64,000 bases of DNA, from NCBI GenBank assembly GCA_905250075.1, contig CAJNOP010000359.1, forward strand, positions 124,001-188,000, in the 5' to 3' direction. Positions within the stretch are counted from its first letter, which is position 1. Each line of letters opens with the position of its first letter. Origin of the DNA: Rotaria sp. Silwood1 (lineage: Eukaryota; Rotifera; Eurotatoria; Philodinida; Philodinidae). Of this stretch, positions 52,524-61,733 are shown piece by piece. The position numbers and the translations under genes were made by a program. A model generated the notes under the pieces. It was not told where the DNA came from. It saw only the letters and a list, made by a program, of their open reading frames with translations, and made no database searches.

Positions 52524-53207
52524 TTAATTAACTAATGATTCATCATGAAGTGATCGACGACATTTAATATTACTCAAATAATTTCCATTGACATATGGAG
52601 ATGATTGATGATTTGTTGAGCCATTTATTTGAGGTTTATTTTCATTTGTATTATTACGAAAATGAAAAAGACGAACTAATGATGACCACCATGATTTTGT
52701 TGTTGAATTTGATTCATTTATTATTTTATGATTATCATCATTGTCATTCGTTGATGGTTTTGATTCAACATCATCATCATCGTTAGTTATATTTTCAACA
52801 TCAATTGGAGTTATTGTTTGAGATTCTTCTATTTCATTAGGATTAGTATTTTCTTTTGTAATTGACTAAACAAAGAAAAAAAAGAATAAAGATTGAATAT
52901 ATACAAATTAATTCAAACCGGTTGTTGACTATTGCTATCAGTAGTACTACTATTTGAATGCATTGATGATTGTTCTTCAATCTATAATTAAGATGAACAA
53001 AAATTTGAAAATAAAAAAGAAAATGAAAACATACATCATCATTATTTGCCGTGAGTGTAACAGTATTAATAGATTTTTTTTCCTTTTTTGATGTTCTGCA
53101 AAAAGAAACAAATGTGAAGACATTTTCTTTTTATAAAGATATATAAATTTAATATACTATACTAACTTTTCATTATTTGTCATACGAGCTTTTCGTTTTT
53201 CACCCAT
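52524..53207 (-). CDS. Small low-complexity protein of unknown function
   Basis: Not recognised. Exons 53167-53207, 53035-53095, 52919-52981, 52524-52865 join to 507 bases, 168 residues, in frame with GT-AG introns. It starts MGEKRKARMTNNEK (basic), continues through Ser/Asn/Asp-rich, probably disordered sequence with a short poly-Asp run, then has one hydrophobic/aromatic segment STTKSWWSSLVRLFHFRNN and ends CRRSLHDESLVN. No catalytic motif is visible. An acceptor-like CTAG (53219-53222) lies 11 bases before the start. It is convergent with WASHC5, with 168 bases between stops. The consistent splice sites and exact frame make it a credible gene despite the lack of homology. Confidence 0.65.
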
Positions 53208-53521
53208 GTCGTTTGACCCTAGATGACGTTAATGGTTGACTAAGGAGTGTATATTCTTTCGTACGTTAATATCTAGAATGAATAAGCAATGAGGTCATCA
53301 AGCTATTGTCCGTTCGTCCATTTAATCGGTCAGACTAAATTCAACATTTCTTTCTCTTATTCTTTTTTTGTCGTTTCCGTTCGACCGATCGATGTGGCGA
53401 TATTTTTTCTTGATATAACGCTATATACTTCTCTCTGACTCTCATTATGAAGATATACATATAAGAGACAGCACGTCAATAACTCAGGCAAGAAATTCAA
53501 TTAGTATTACGCATATTGATT

Positions 53522-53539
53522 TGGCGCCCTGCCAACCGC
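53522..53539 (+). mobile_element. Possible retroelement primer-binding site next to an LTR-like end
   Basis: TGGCGCCC at 53522-53529 equals the complement of a lysine-tRNA 3' end (GGGCGCCA), the usual primer-binding-site start of many LTR retrotransposons. Upstream sequence (about 53400-53518) has a TATA-like ATATAACGCTATATA region and ends ATTACGCA, which would fit an LTR edge. No gag-pol frame follows, so at most this is a remnant. An eight-base match can arise by chance. Confidence 0.3.
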
Positions 53540-56500
53540 AAACTTAAGTAATATTACAGCTGTTATCACTGATTGAACAACGATGGCAAAAAAACGGTTG
53601 CATCATTCGAACTTTTCTAACTGATAGAGTCGAAGTAATGATAGGTATTATTGATGAAAGTTGATTGTTTTACTTGTTGGAACGATACTTTATTATACTA
53701 TCTTGACATTAATGGGATATCAAATTTTATCTATTGTAACCTAAGTTACGTGAAAAAATTTTAGAAAGTTCTAGTGAAAGCTTATGAAACTATCAAGTTA
53801 TCCAAATGATGCAAAAATGTAATGTAAACGAAGAAAAAAATTGATATAGTATATAGCTTAACAAATAGGAATCGTGAGATTTCTGTATTAATCAATTTGG
53901 TAGCCATATCATTCACGTCAAAAATAATTAAAATTATTGATAAGTATCTTGACAACAAATACTAATCAAAATCGCATAGATAACTTGTTGACAAGACGAT
54001 ACCAGAACATTGATGATAAATTACAATATAGTGAAGTCTTTTATGTAGAAGAGAAACAACGTACAGGAAAAAATTAAAGAAGAAAGTCTTCAAAATTTCA
54101 GATCAATGGAAATAAACATATTTTTATTACACATAAAAACCGTTTACATTAATACTTGCAAGGCTTTTCTTAGCTTCTAGAACATCTGTTTTTTATATAC
54201 CAAATTGTACAACTGTTTCCAAGGCTGTTGATGAGAAACTATTGTGCAACTTTGACTTAATTTGCTATAGTGTACTAAAACTTCATTGACTTTCATTAAA
54301 TCATATTGGTAACATTATTATAGTTCCATATAATTTAAACCATTCAGGTATTAACGATTGAGTTTAATTTTAGATTTAATCTGTTACATTGTAATTTCCA
54401 GAGAACAAGGCATAAAGAAAGAAAAAATTTAGGAATAGAAAATTAACCTGCATTCCTCTTATAATCATATGGCCTACACGAGATGCGTATCATAGTCTTC
54501 CTTTCATATTAATACATTAATTCTAATATTAAAATAAACTGATTTTCTTGAAATTATTTGATTTTAATTGTTTGATCGAATTACATTCAAGATACAAGGC
54601 AGTATTTGTTTATAATGTATCTGGTAGAGGCAGATAGATGGAAAATTGATCTCATTGTATTAAATTGTATCATATTGACCAGATATTCTGATCTCTGATT
54701 AACAATATTATTATCTTGGTGTTTCAATTGAATTAATGGTTCCAGTTTTTTCGAATATGTAGTGTTGATAGTATCTATGTTAAATGATCACGATGATTTT
54801 AAAAATAGATAAGCAGATAACTTGTCTCATTTTGTTATGTTGTACTCCTTGAGTTAGATATCTTCTTCAATCAATATTGAATGAACTCAAACAAAAACTC
54901 ATCTTAGTATATGTCCATAGTTAAATTATAGCTATTCACTATCAGATATATACATAGGACAGTTATCGTGTGTAACAGTGTTGTATGTTGACAAAAGAAT
55001 TTACCCTCTCATTATCGATAGCCAGTCTCAATTTAACATTGATTATAATAGTGACACAGATGAGTAGAGACGTTTTTAAACTATTTTTTTCATAAAATAT
55101 CGATCGGAGATTTAACTTGTTCAACATTAAATAGGTGCCACAGAGTTTTATGAGCGTCTATATTTATCGATAATTATAGAAAAATGATTATTGCTATTGA
55201 TAATTGAATTTTACATTTAGAGGTTTCCTGCATGTATTCTCCTTAAAAAAACATCGAGCACATAGTTTCACAGATTTTGTGAACGACAGTTCTCCATTTA
55301 CAGCCCAAATTAACTTTGTACTTCATTTTGTATTAATGTTTGTGTTTAAATAAGTAGAGAATATAAAGACATCACCGATTACATCATCACGTATAGTTAA
55401 AGAAACATGTATAATAAGATCTCAATCGTTTCAGGTCACATATATTCTAGCACCCAATGTTTTATGCTGTTTAGGCTCAAAATAATTAATATATGACTCA
55501 GTAAATTTCAAGTAATTTTAATAGTTGAACACATTCATCGAACTCGAATAAACAAAAAATTTCCTCTTCGTCGTCAAAACATTTTTCATTTGTTTGCATC
55601 AACAATAGATAATGTCAATTTTATTAGTTTATTTTCATAATAGAAACGTATTCGAATGAAAAAAAAAACATTCATATAGGAATATTTCATATTCCATTTT
55701 ACATAGAAATCAATGATGATGAACATGAATATAAATTTTATGTATGAAAAATATGTCAAACAAAAGTATGGCACTTCTGTTATCTTTTATTGATCGTTAT
55801 GGTGAGAAATATGATGTTACACATCAACATTGTCTAATGAGGTATATGAAATGGATTATATATATATATATATAATAGATAATTTTCATGTATTATATCG
55901 AAATGAATTTATTTTGGAAGATTTCCATATCAATACTATTGAACTTATGCTTATACATAGGATGAAACATAAAAATATGACAAAGAAATTCTATTGATTT
56001 GTTTTTTAAATATATTAGAGATTATATGAATAATGAATATATAATTCGAGTTATACATCAACACATGATTTTGTTTTGAAAGCAAGTTATAAAACAAAAA
56101 ATAGATTGTTAATATTCATTAGTTACATCATAGGAACTTCTTTTAAACATAGGGCTGTATCGATAAAAGTGTTATTGATGCAAAATGGATAACGATATCA
56201 TATCAAAGCACAGTTTGGAATATCAACGATACGAAGTAATCTAGAAGTTTTATTTTTCTTCCAATCTCACATGTATGTGCACTGCTGATCGAAGACTTGT
56301 TGTTTAAGTCATTCATGAATATCGTCAATAAAGCAAAACAATAGTATTTGTGATTAATTTTATGATAAAAAATTGACGGTGGTGTTCGATCTGTTCTAAT
56401 CTTTGAAAGATTTGAATCTGATTTACATCGGACAGAATAAATGATCTTCCCACGTCAAAGACGAATTGGCACTCAAGGAGATATAAATAGAGGTCTAAAA

Positions 56501-57175
56501 ATACACTCTTATTGGACTTTATCAAGATGACTAATCCGAAAAACAAAGATAGGACTAAACAACTTTTATATTCATGTATCGAATTGAGTATTATATTGAA
56601 ATTAAAGACATAATTAAATTCATACAGAGTGAAGAAAGGACCCATACTCACACCTCAAGACCTCAATTATAGTCATTGAAGTTCAGAATAGCATACTCTC
56701 AATTTCGCTTTATATTATATCCTAATTATAATATAAATAATTTTTTGAAACTGAAGTTCAAATGAAAACCAAGGAAAAAGTTCTTTATATCTGTTTTGTT
56801 TTTTTTATTGAAGAAAAAAGTGAATATGGAGGATCTTTTCAAATATGAATTTAGTTCGAAAAATAGTAATAATATTGAAAATTGCCACTCTTTTATCACC
56901 ATACAGAAAAATTGTCTCATGTTCATAATCATGTAAGTGTCATCTCTTCAAGAATGAAATAAAATGCAAAGCCATTTTTAAAATAATCGCGCTCTACTAG
57001 CTATCTATAATCAGATCTTTTCATAGGTACCTAATGAAGTATATGCTTGTTAGCCATTATCTATTTTTGAACGTTGGCAACTCCTACTTATCATACACCA
57101 ACAAAAATAGGCCATCAAGAATTTCTATGAATTGAATTTCTTTGTGCAAATATGATCTTTTTTTCTTGCTTACAA

Positions 57176-57241
57176 GGGTGTGGATGTGGCACGTCAGTGT
57201 AGATTTGAATACACTCTTCACCTACACCCACATTCACACCC
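57176..57241. repeat. G-rich/C-rich hairpin with nested stem
   Basis: GGGTGTGGATGTGG (57176-57189) pairs with CCACATTCACACCC (57228-57241), 13 of 14 positions. Inside it, AGTGTA (57196-57201) pairs with TACACT (57210-57215). The surrounding DNA is A/T-rich, so the run of G is unusual. Confidence 0.6.
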
Positions 57242-57650
57242 ACTTGATCAATATCATAATCGTGCACCAGCTGCATGAATTTTTTAATACTCTAATTATA
57301 TATTACTTAATACGAATATGTAACTTCTTATTCATTTGGCGTTTTTTTTGTCAATGCTTTTTTTTTTTTTCTTATTTTCTTATAAGAAGAAAGTTAGGTT
57401 AGAATCGAAATATTACTGTCTATTGCAACGACATAAAATGCTTGCGGTAGCCCAAATTAGTATTTTATTTGATGTTTTTGTCCAAAGCGTTGTTCTACTT
57501 AGTCACACACAATTTATTCATTTTGTGAAAGTTTGTCGATAATCATGTTTTTTAAATAAAACGCTCTTTAATTCGTAGTTCAATCTAAGTAATCATAACT
57601 CATTTTACTGCACATTCATCTAATATAAAGAAAAAAGAAAAAATGATTGT

Positions 57651-57826
57651 GCCGATATTGATGACACGGTTCGATGATTCTCCTTTCTTCTCTGTCTGTT
57701 CTCTTTCCGTTGTTCTAATATATCACTCTCCTGTCTGTGCTGATATTGATGACACGGTTCGATGATTCTCCTTCCTTCTCTGTCTGTTCTCTTGCCGTTG
57801 TTCTAATATATCTCTCTCCTGTCTCT
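57651..57826 (+). repeat. Tandem duplication, two 88-base units
   Basis: 57651-57738 and 57739-57826 are direct copies with only a few differences. Both contain GATGACACGGTTCGATGATT and CTCTGTCTGTTCTCTT followed by GTTGTTCTAATATAT. A CT-rich tail (CTCTCTCCTGTCTCTC) follows, ending in a TATATATATG stretch at 57842-57851. Confidence 0.9.
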
Positions 57827-57917
57827 CTTCTATCTCTCTCCTATATATATGCGTATTATGTATGAAGTTGTTACACTCTGGATATGTGAAATAGCTGAAT
57901 AAACATCATTGCCAAGA

Positions 57918-58169
57918 ATGGCGAAAAGCTATTCAATCCAGTTTGTCGTTACAATGATCTCTCAATCTGACTTTCATTACGAATTAACAGTTGATATTGT
58001 TGCTATTTTTCTATTTGCTTTTCTCTTTATTATTATTCTGCTTCTTAACAAGTATACCAAATTTTCTTTCAATTCTCAATGTCATTCAGATGTTGCCAGT
58101 CATGAAGAACAAGATAAAAGTGAAAACAAAATGACACAAATATCAACTAGCACAAGTACATCTTCATAA
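57918..58169 (+). CDS. Possible small single-pass membrane protein, single exon
   Basis: Not recognised. An 83-codon frame starts MAKSYSIQFVVTM, has one strong hydrophobic segment (VDIVAIFLFAFLFIIILLL, about residues 29-47), then Lys-Tyr-Thr-Lys and a hydrophilic Ser/Thr-rich tail ending in STSTSTSS. A TATA-like CTATATATATG lies about 70 bases upstream and an AATAAA about 400 bases downstream. The AATAAA at 57898-57903 just before the start could instead mark an LTR or the end of another transcript. Without introns or homology it may be a chance frame. Confidence 0.3.
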   Translation: MAKSYSIQFVVTMISQSDFHYELTVDIVAIFLFAFLFIIILLLNKYTKFSFNSQCHSDVASHEEQDKSENKMTQISTSTSTSS

Positions 58170-59341
58170 TTTCAACAATATCTGATCAAATTGATCAAGA
58201 ACGAAAACGCTGACACTCCTAATGGATCGGATACGATACGAAATTTTTGAGTCCCATCTTATCCCACTTGGAGCCTTGATATACATATATAGATACAGAC
58301 AACACTTTTCTTTTTACAAATAACTCTATGTATTCAAAATATGTTCATTTTTTTCATAAGAACAATCTAACGAAAAAGATAAACTGCAAGAAAGAACTTT
58401 GATTTTATAAAAACGAAAACTGTTTTTTGAATCTATTAAGATTCTTTTCAACGACTTTTTAATCTAGGCAACTACAGTCAAATACGTTAGAATTTAAATT
58501 ATTTTTATCAGAGTTAATCTCATTCATTTCTCAAGTATTTCCCAAAAGTTACTTTTGATATACTATGTGCAATAAAATTTTGTTTTAAAACTACATGAGA
58601 GAACAAGTGACTAAATCAAAAAGAAATAAGAAAATTAAAAGACACAAATCTATATTTGACATTTTATATTTTGATAATATAGAAGATTGTTAGCTTAGTT
58701 AACTTTTTCCGATTTCTTGTTCTCAAATCCAATAATCATACTATTTTCGAGTTCACTTTATCAAGATCAATTTTAATTGAACTCTAAATATAGTTTTACT
58801 CCAAAACAATTTTTCTCATTTGTTGTTTTTACAATAAACTAATTGATAAATGATATTGTGAAAACAAGACCATATACTATTACAATAACTTGTCACAAAT
58901 CCAATTATTTTTATTCATTCTTCAACAATTCATTGACAATAAGAAATTTTCATACTCGATGGTCTCATAGAGAAATATTATATTCACTGTTTTCATTACT
59001 TTGTTTCTCCAATCTCTACAAAAAAAATTGCCAGATAAAATTTATTTTTTCAAATGATTTTGAGTATAGCTTCAACGTAGATTTTATTAAAAAGAAAAAA
59101 CATTTTGAACCTTTACTTTCGCTCTTTTCATAAACTAAATAAGAAGAAGAATCATATTCATCGAAATTTTAGTTTACATTTCTTTCTTTCTTTCCAAAAT
59201 AAATATAAAATAACAAGAAAAAAAAAAAAAAAGAATTACTCAATGATCTCAAGAACTTTTTCAACAGCAACAGTTCAACCTTCATCATGTAATGTAATTG
59301 ACTGCTTGTTAATCATCATTTGAATAACCAGTTACAATTGA
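58170..59341. other. Gene-free stretch
   Basis: A/T-rich, no supported coding region. Frames at 58843-59133 and 59105-59323 look like chance. The last part should be the 3' untranslated region of the minus-strand coiled-coil gene. Confidence 0.5.
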
Positions 59342-60577
59342 TTATCTAGATGAAAAAAAAATTAAAATATTGGCAATTTCTAAACAATAAGATTTTTTTT
59401 CAACTGACATTGGATAATGCATGATGTTATATTGCAACAATTTTATTAAGATTTCTTTCTCTTTATTGCTAATGCAGAGATTAATTTCGTTTTCATGTTC
59501 AATATACTTGATGAAATCGTTTGTTGTATATTCATCATTAATTAAATCACGAATAAAACCTTCAATACAGCCATGCGCTGTGCGGTTTCTTTCTTTTTTA
59601 TTCAATAACAATTCAATTACTTCATTTTTCGATAATTTAGCTTCATTACGAAATTTGTCCACCATATTATTAATTAATTCTGTTGCTTCATCATCAATTC
59701 TCTTTCCAGACTTTATATCTCGTAATGCTTTTTTACTATAATTGTTTCTCAAATTATAAGAAGTTGAACGCGAGCTATTTTTGGTTTCTTCATTTTTCCT
59801 TTGAAATTCTTCATCAATTTCATCTATCCATAGTTGTAGTAGATAAGCATAAGTATCTTTCAACACTTTATTACTTGAGCTTTTTCTAGAACAGATAATT
59901 GGAAAATTTTGTAAATAAAAATATAAGATCGACTTACTTTAATTTACCAATTTCGTTTTTCAAATCATTAAGTTGATTTTGTAAATGATTATTACCTTCT
60001 TTGAAATCATCAAGTTGTTCTTGTACTTCCTTTTTATCTTTTTTTATATTTTTAATATCCAATTGAATAGCAGCCATATCATCCTGCAAACAAAAGAACG
60101 AAAGAAATGAAAAAGACATAAGCATCATATTTACGAATAATTTATGTGCAGCTGTTTCAACCAAAATGATGATCTCTTCAAGTTTTTTCGTCTGTTTTTC
60201 ATCAAGTTTCATGGAATTGATGAAAGTTCGAAGTTGATGTATAGCTTGATCAATTTCAGTTTCATCGGAATATTCATCTAAATGTCCATTAATTTTTTGT
60301 TTCAGCTTGTCAAGATAAAGAAAACAACTTGGTGGCGTATCAGACATGTCGTTAAATATATTAAGTATTTTATCAATTAAATTGTTTAACTGATTAACTA
60401 AAGAAAACCAAAAATAAATCTATGTATAATTCAATTATTTCTTGCTAACTTACGTTGTTGAACTTGAGTCTCTTCATCTTTATTAAATTCTTTCTTGCCT
60501 TCATTTTTTTCGTTCTTGTTTTTATTTTTATTTTTATTTTTGTTATTTTTATTATTATTATTTGCTGTTGTGTCCAT
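59342..60577 (-). CDS. Coiled-coil protein of unknown family, 4 exons
   Basis: Not recognised. Exons 60454-60577, 60135-60397, 59938-60083, 59342-59885 sum to 1077 bases, 358 residues, in frame with GT-AG introns. The N-terminus is Asn/Lys-rich low complexity (MDTTANNNNKNNKNKN). Residues about 40-130 are helical (LVNQLNNLIDKIL, then SFMK-like repeats of charged helix). The third exon is a clear heptad coiled coil (IQLDIKNIKKDKKEVQEQL then FKEGNNHLQNQLNDLKNEI). The C-terminal 180 residues are helical and charged, with LRDIKSGKRIDDEATELI and KNEVIELLLNKKERNRTAH. There is no signal peptide or membrane helix. An acceptor-like TTATTATAG lies 13 bases before the start. It is probably a lineage-specific protein. 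Confidence 0.75.
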
Positions 60578-60592
60578 TAAATCGTTGTTTCT
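60578..60592 (-). promoter_or_regulatory. Acceptor-like site before the coiled-coil gene start
   Basis: On the minus strand TTTATTATAG (AG at 60592-60591) precedes the start codon by 13 bases. It fits either a 5' untranslated intron or a spliced-leader acceptor. Confidence 0.4.
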
Positions 60593-61337
60593 ATAATAAA
60601 CTAATCTTTTATTTATTTGTTACTAAATATTTTCATTAAGTATTTGACTAACTTTTTTAAGTTGATTCTTGATATTCAAATGAAATTTCGTTTGAATCCA
60701 AATAAAGAATTTAATTACTCTAATTAAATGATAATCAGACAGAATATCGAGTGAATAGACAGGAAACAAATCTAAAAAAAAGAATATTGATAAACACAGG
60801 AGCGTTTTATTTTCAAGTTGTTAATACCGATGACAATCAAAACACGGAATGAATTCTTTATTTCATCCAACACTATTGTGAATATATATCTTCGCTAACC
60901 TCTCTCGTTTTGTAGTTCAAAAGATGTCGCTTCCCTAGAGAAAGTACTGAGTTCAGGGTACCCATGTACTGAGAAAGCCCTAGCAGGGTACTCAATATGG
61001 GTACTTCAAAAATTCTCAGTAATTATACTGATGTAGGTACTGCGTGCGGTTCCCATTAAAGTACGCTCACTGAACAAGTACTTGTATGGGTACTTCCATC
61101 TGTAATTTGACTGAGGAAAGGTATACAGGGTACCCTATATTTGTCGCGTTCTGTGTAGCGACTATTCATTCACCGTTTTCTTTTTCACGCACGGCTTCAT
61201 ATAAACAACTGGGTAAGACATAAGAAATTAATCTATTTTCTTACTAATTTTTTCTAGATTATTTCTTGACTATTTCTTAATCGAGAACATGCCGATCTTG
61301 ATCGTAGATCAAGAGCAGACTACTCCGAAGTGGTCTG

Positions 61338-61383
61338 ATGGATACCTGACCAACTCAAGTCGGGTCAGATCCCGGCAGTGTGC
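61338..61383 (+). other. tRNA-like hairpin pair in the GTAC element
   Basis: TGGTC...GACCA forms a D-arm-like hairpin and TCGGG...CCCGG a T-arm-like hairpin with a TCAGAT loop, separated by only a few bases, so there is no anticodon arm. Upstream, TCTTGATC-GTA-GATCAAGA is another hairpin. This is not a functional tRNA as far as can be seen; it may be a remnant of a tRNA-derived Pol III unit. Confidence 0.3.
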
Positions 61384-61479
61384 CTGCTAATTTTTTGGAA
61401 TTGAAAAAACTAAATTGAATAAAATCGAAAAAAATGTAGTGAATTGCTTCGTGAGAAACAAAAATTAAAAAAGTTAAAG

Positions 61480-61500
61480 TTCAGGTTCGATCCTGAACAT
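61480..61500 (+). other. T-arm/B-box-like motif
   Basis: TCAGG-TTCGATC-CCTGA-like folding: a 5-base stem with a 7-base TTCGATC loop, containing GGTTCGATCC, close to the Pol III B-box consensus. No good A box is found at proper distance, apart from the weak candidate in the hairpin pair about 140 bases upstream. Confidence 0.35.
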
Positions 61501-61733
61501 ACTGAAATTTTTGTACCAGGGTACCTAGAAATACTATGCAGTGGTACCCAATTGAGTATCTGATCAGTACCTTCATGTACCCAGTTACTACACATTTTGT
61601 AGCAGGGTACTTGCCAAAGTACCACTTAGGTACCTGAAAGTACTTTCAAGTACTTTGGTATCCAAAAGTTCCTGTGACATACTGGTAACCGGGTACTTTT
61701 TCGGGTACTCTTAACTCAGTACATTCTCTAGGG

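Larger units (their letters stand above)
53208..57630. other. Gene-poor region (about 4.4 kb)
   Basis: No gene could be supported on either strand. Open frames here (for example 55586-55774, 56325-56651, 57142-57402) are short, hydrophobic and without splice-consistent partners. It holds a possible primer-binding-site scar near 53522 and a G-rich hairpin at 57176-57241. A TA dinucleotide run occurs near 55858-55875. Confidence 0.5.
60933..61733. mobile_element. 801-base inverted-repeat element rich in GTAC motifs
   Basis: The ends are inverted copies: CCCTAGAGAAAGTACTGAGT at 60933-60952 against the complement of ACTCAGTACATTCTCTAGGG at 61714-61733, with matching continuing inward (TTCAGGGTACCC against TTAAGAGTACCC). 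Roughly 200 bases at each side contain many GGTAC/GTACC/AGTACT motifs in both orientations, while the centre (about 61150-61500) does not. No transposase frame is seen. Target-site duplication is not obvious. The centre has tRNA-like hairpins at 61338-61383 and 61480-61500. Confidence 0.65.

Noticed and set aside
648..60577. A single coordinated multi-gene defence or metabolic system
   Set aside because: The genes belong to unrelated eukaryotic housekeeping and signalling families without shared function.
61338..61365. Hammerhead ribozyme core (CTGATGG near 61338)
   Set aside because: The invariant CTGANGA is broken and no GAAA partner with flanking stems is found.
61310..61390. Functional tRNA gene
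   Set aside because: There is no anticodon arm and no acceptor stem; only D-like and T-like hairpins.
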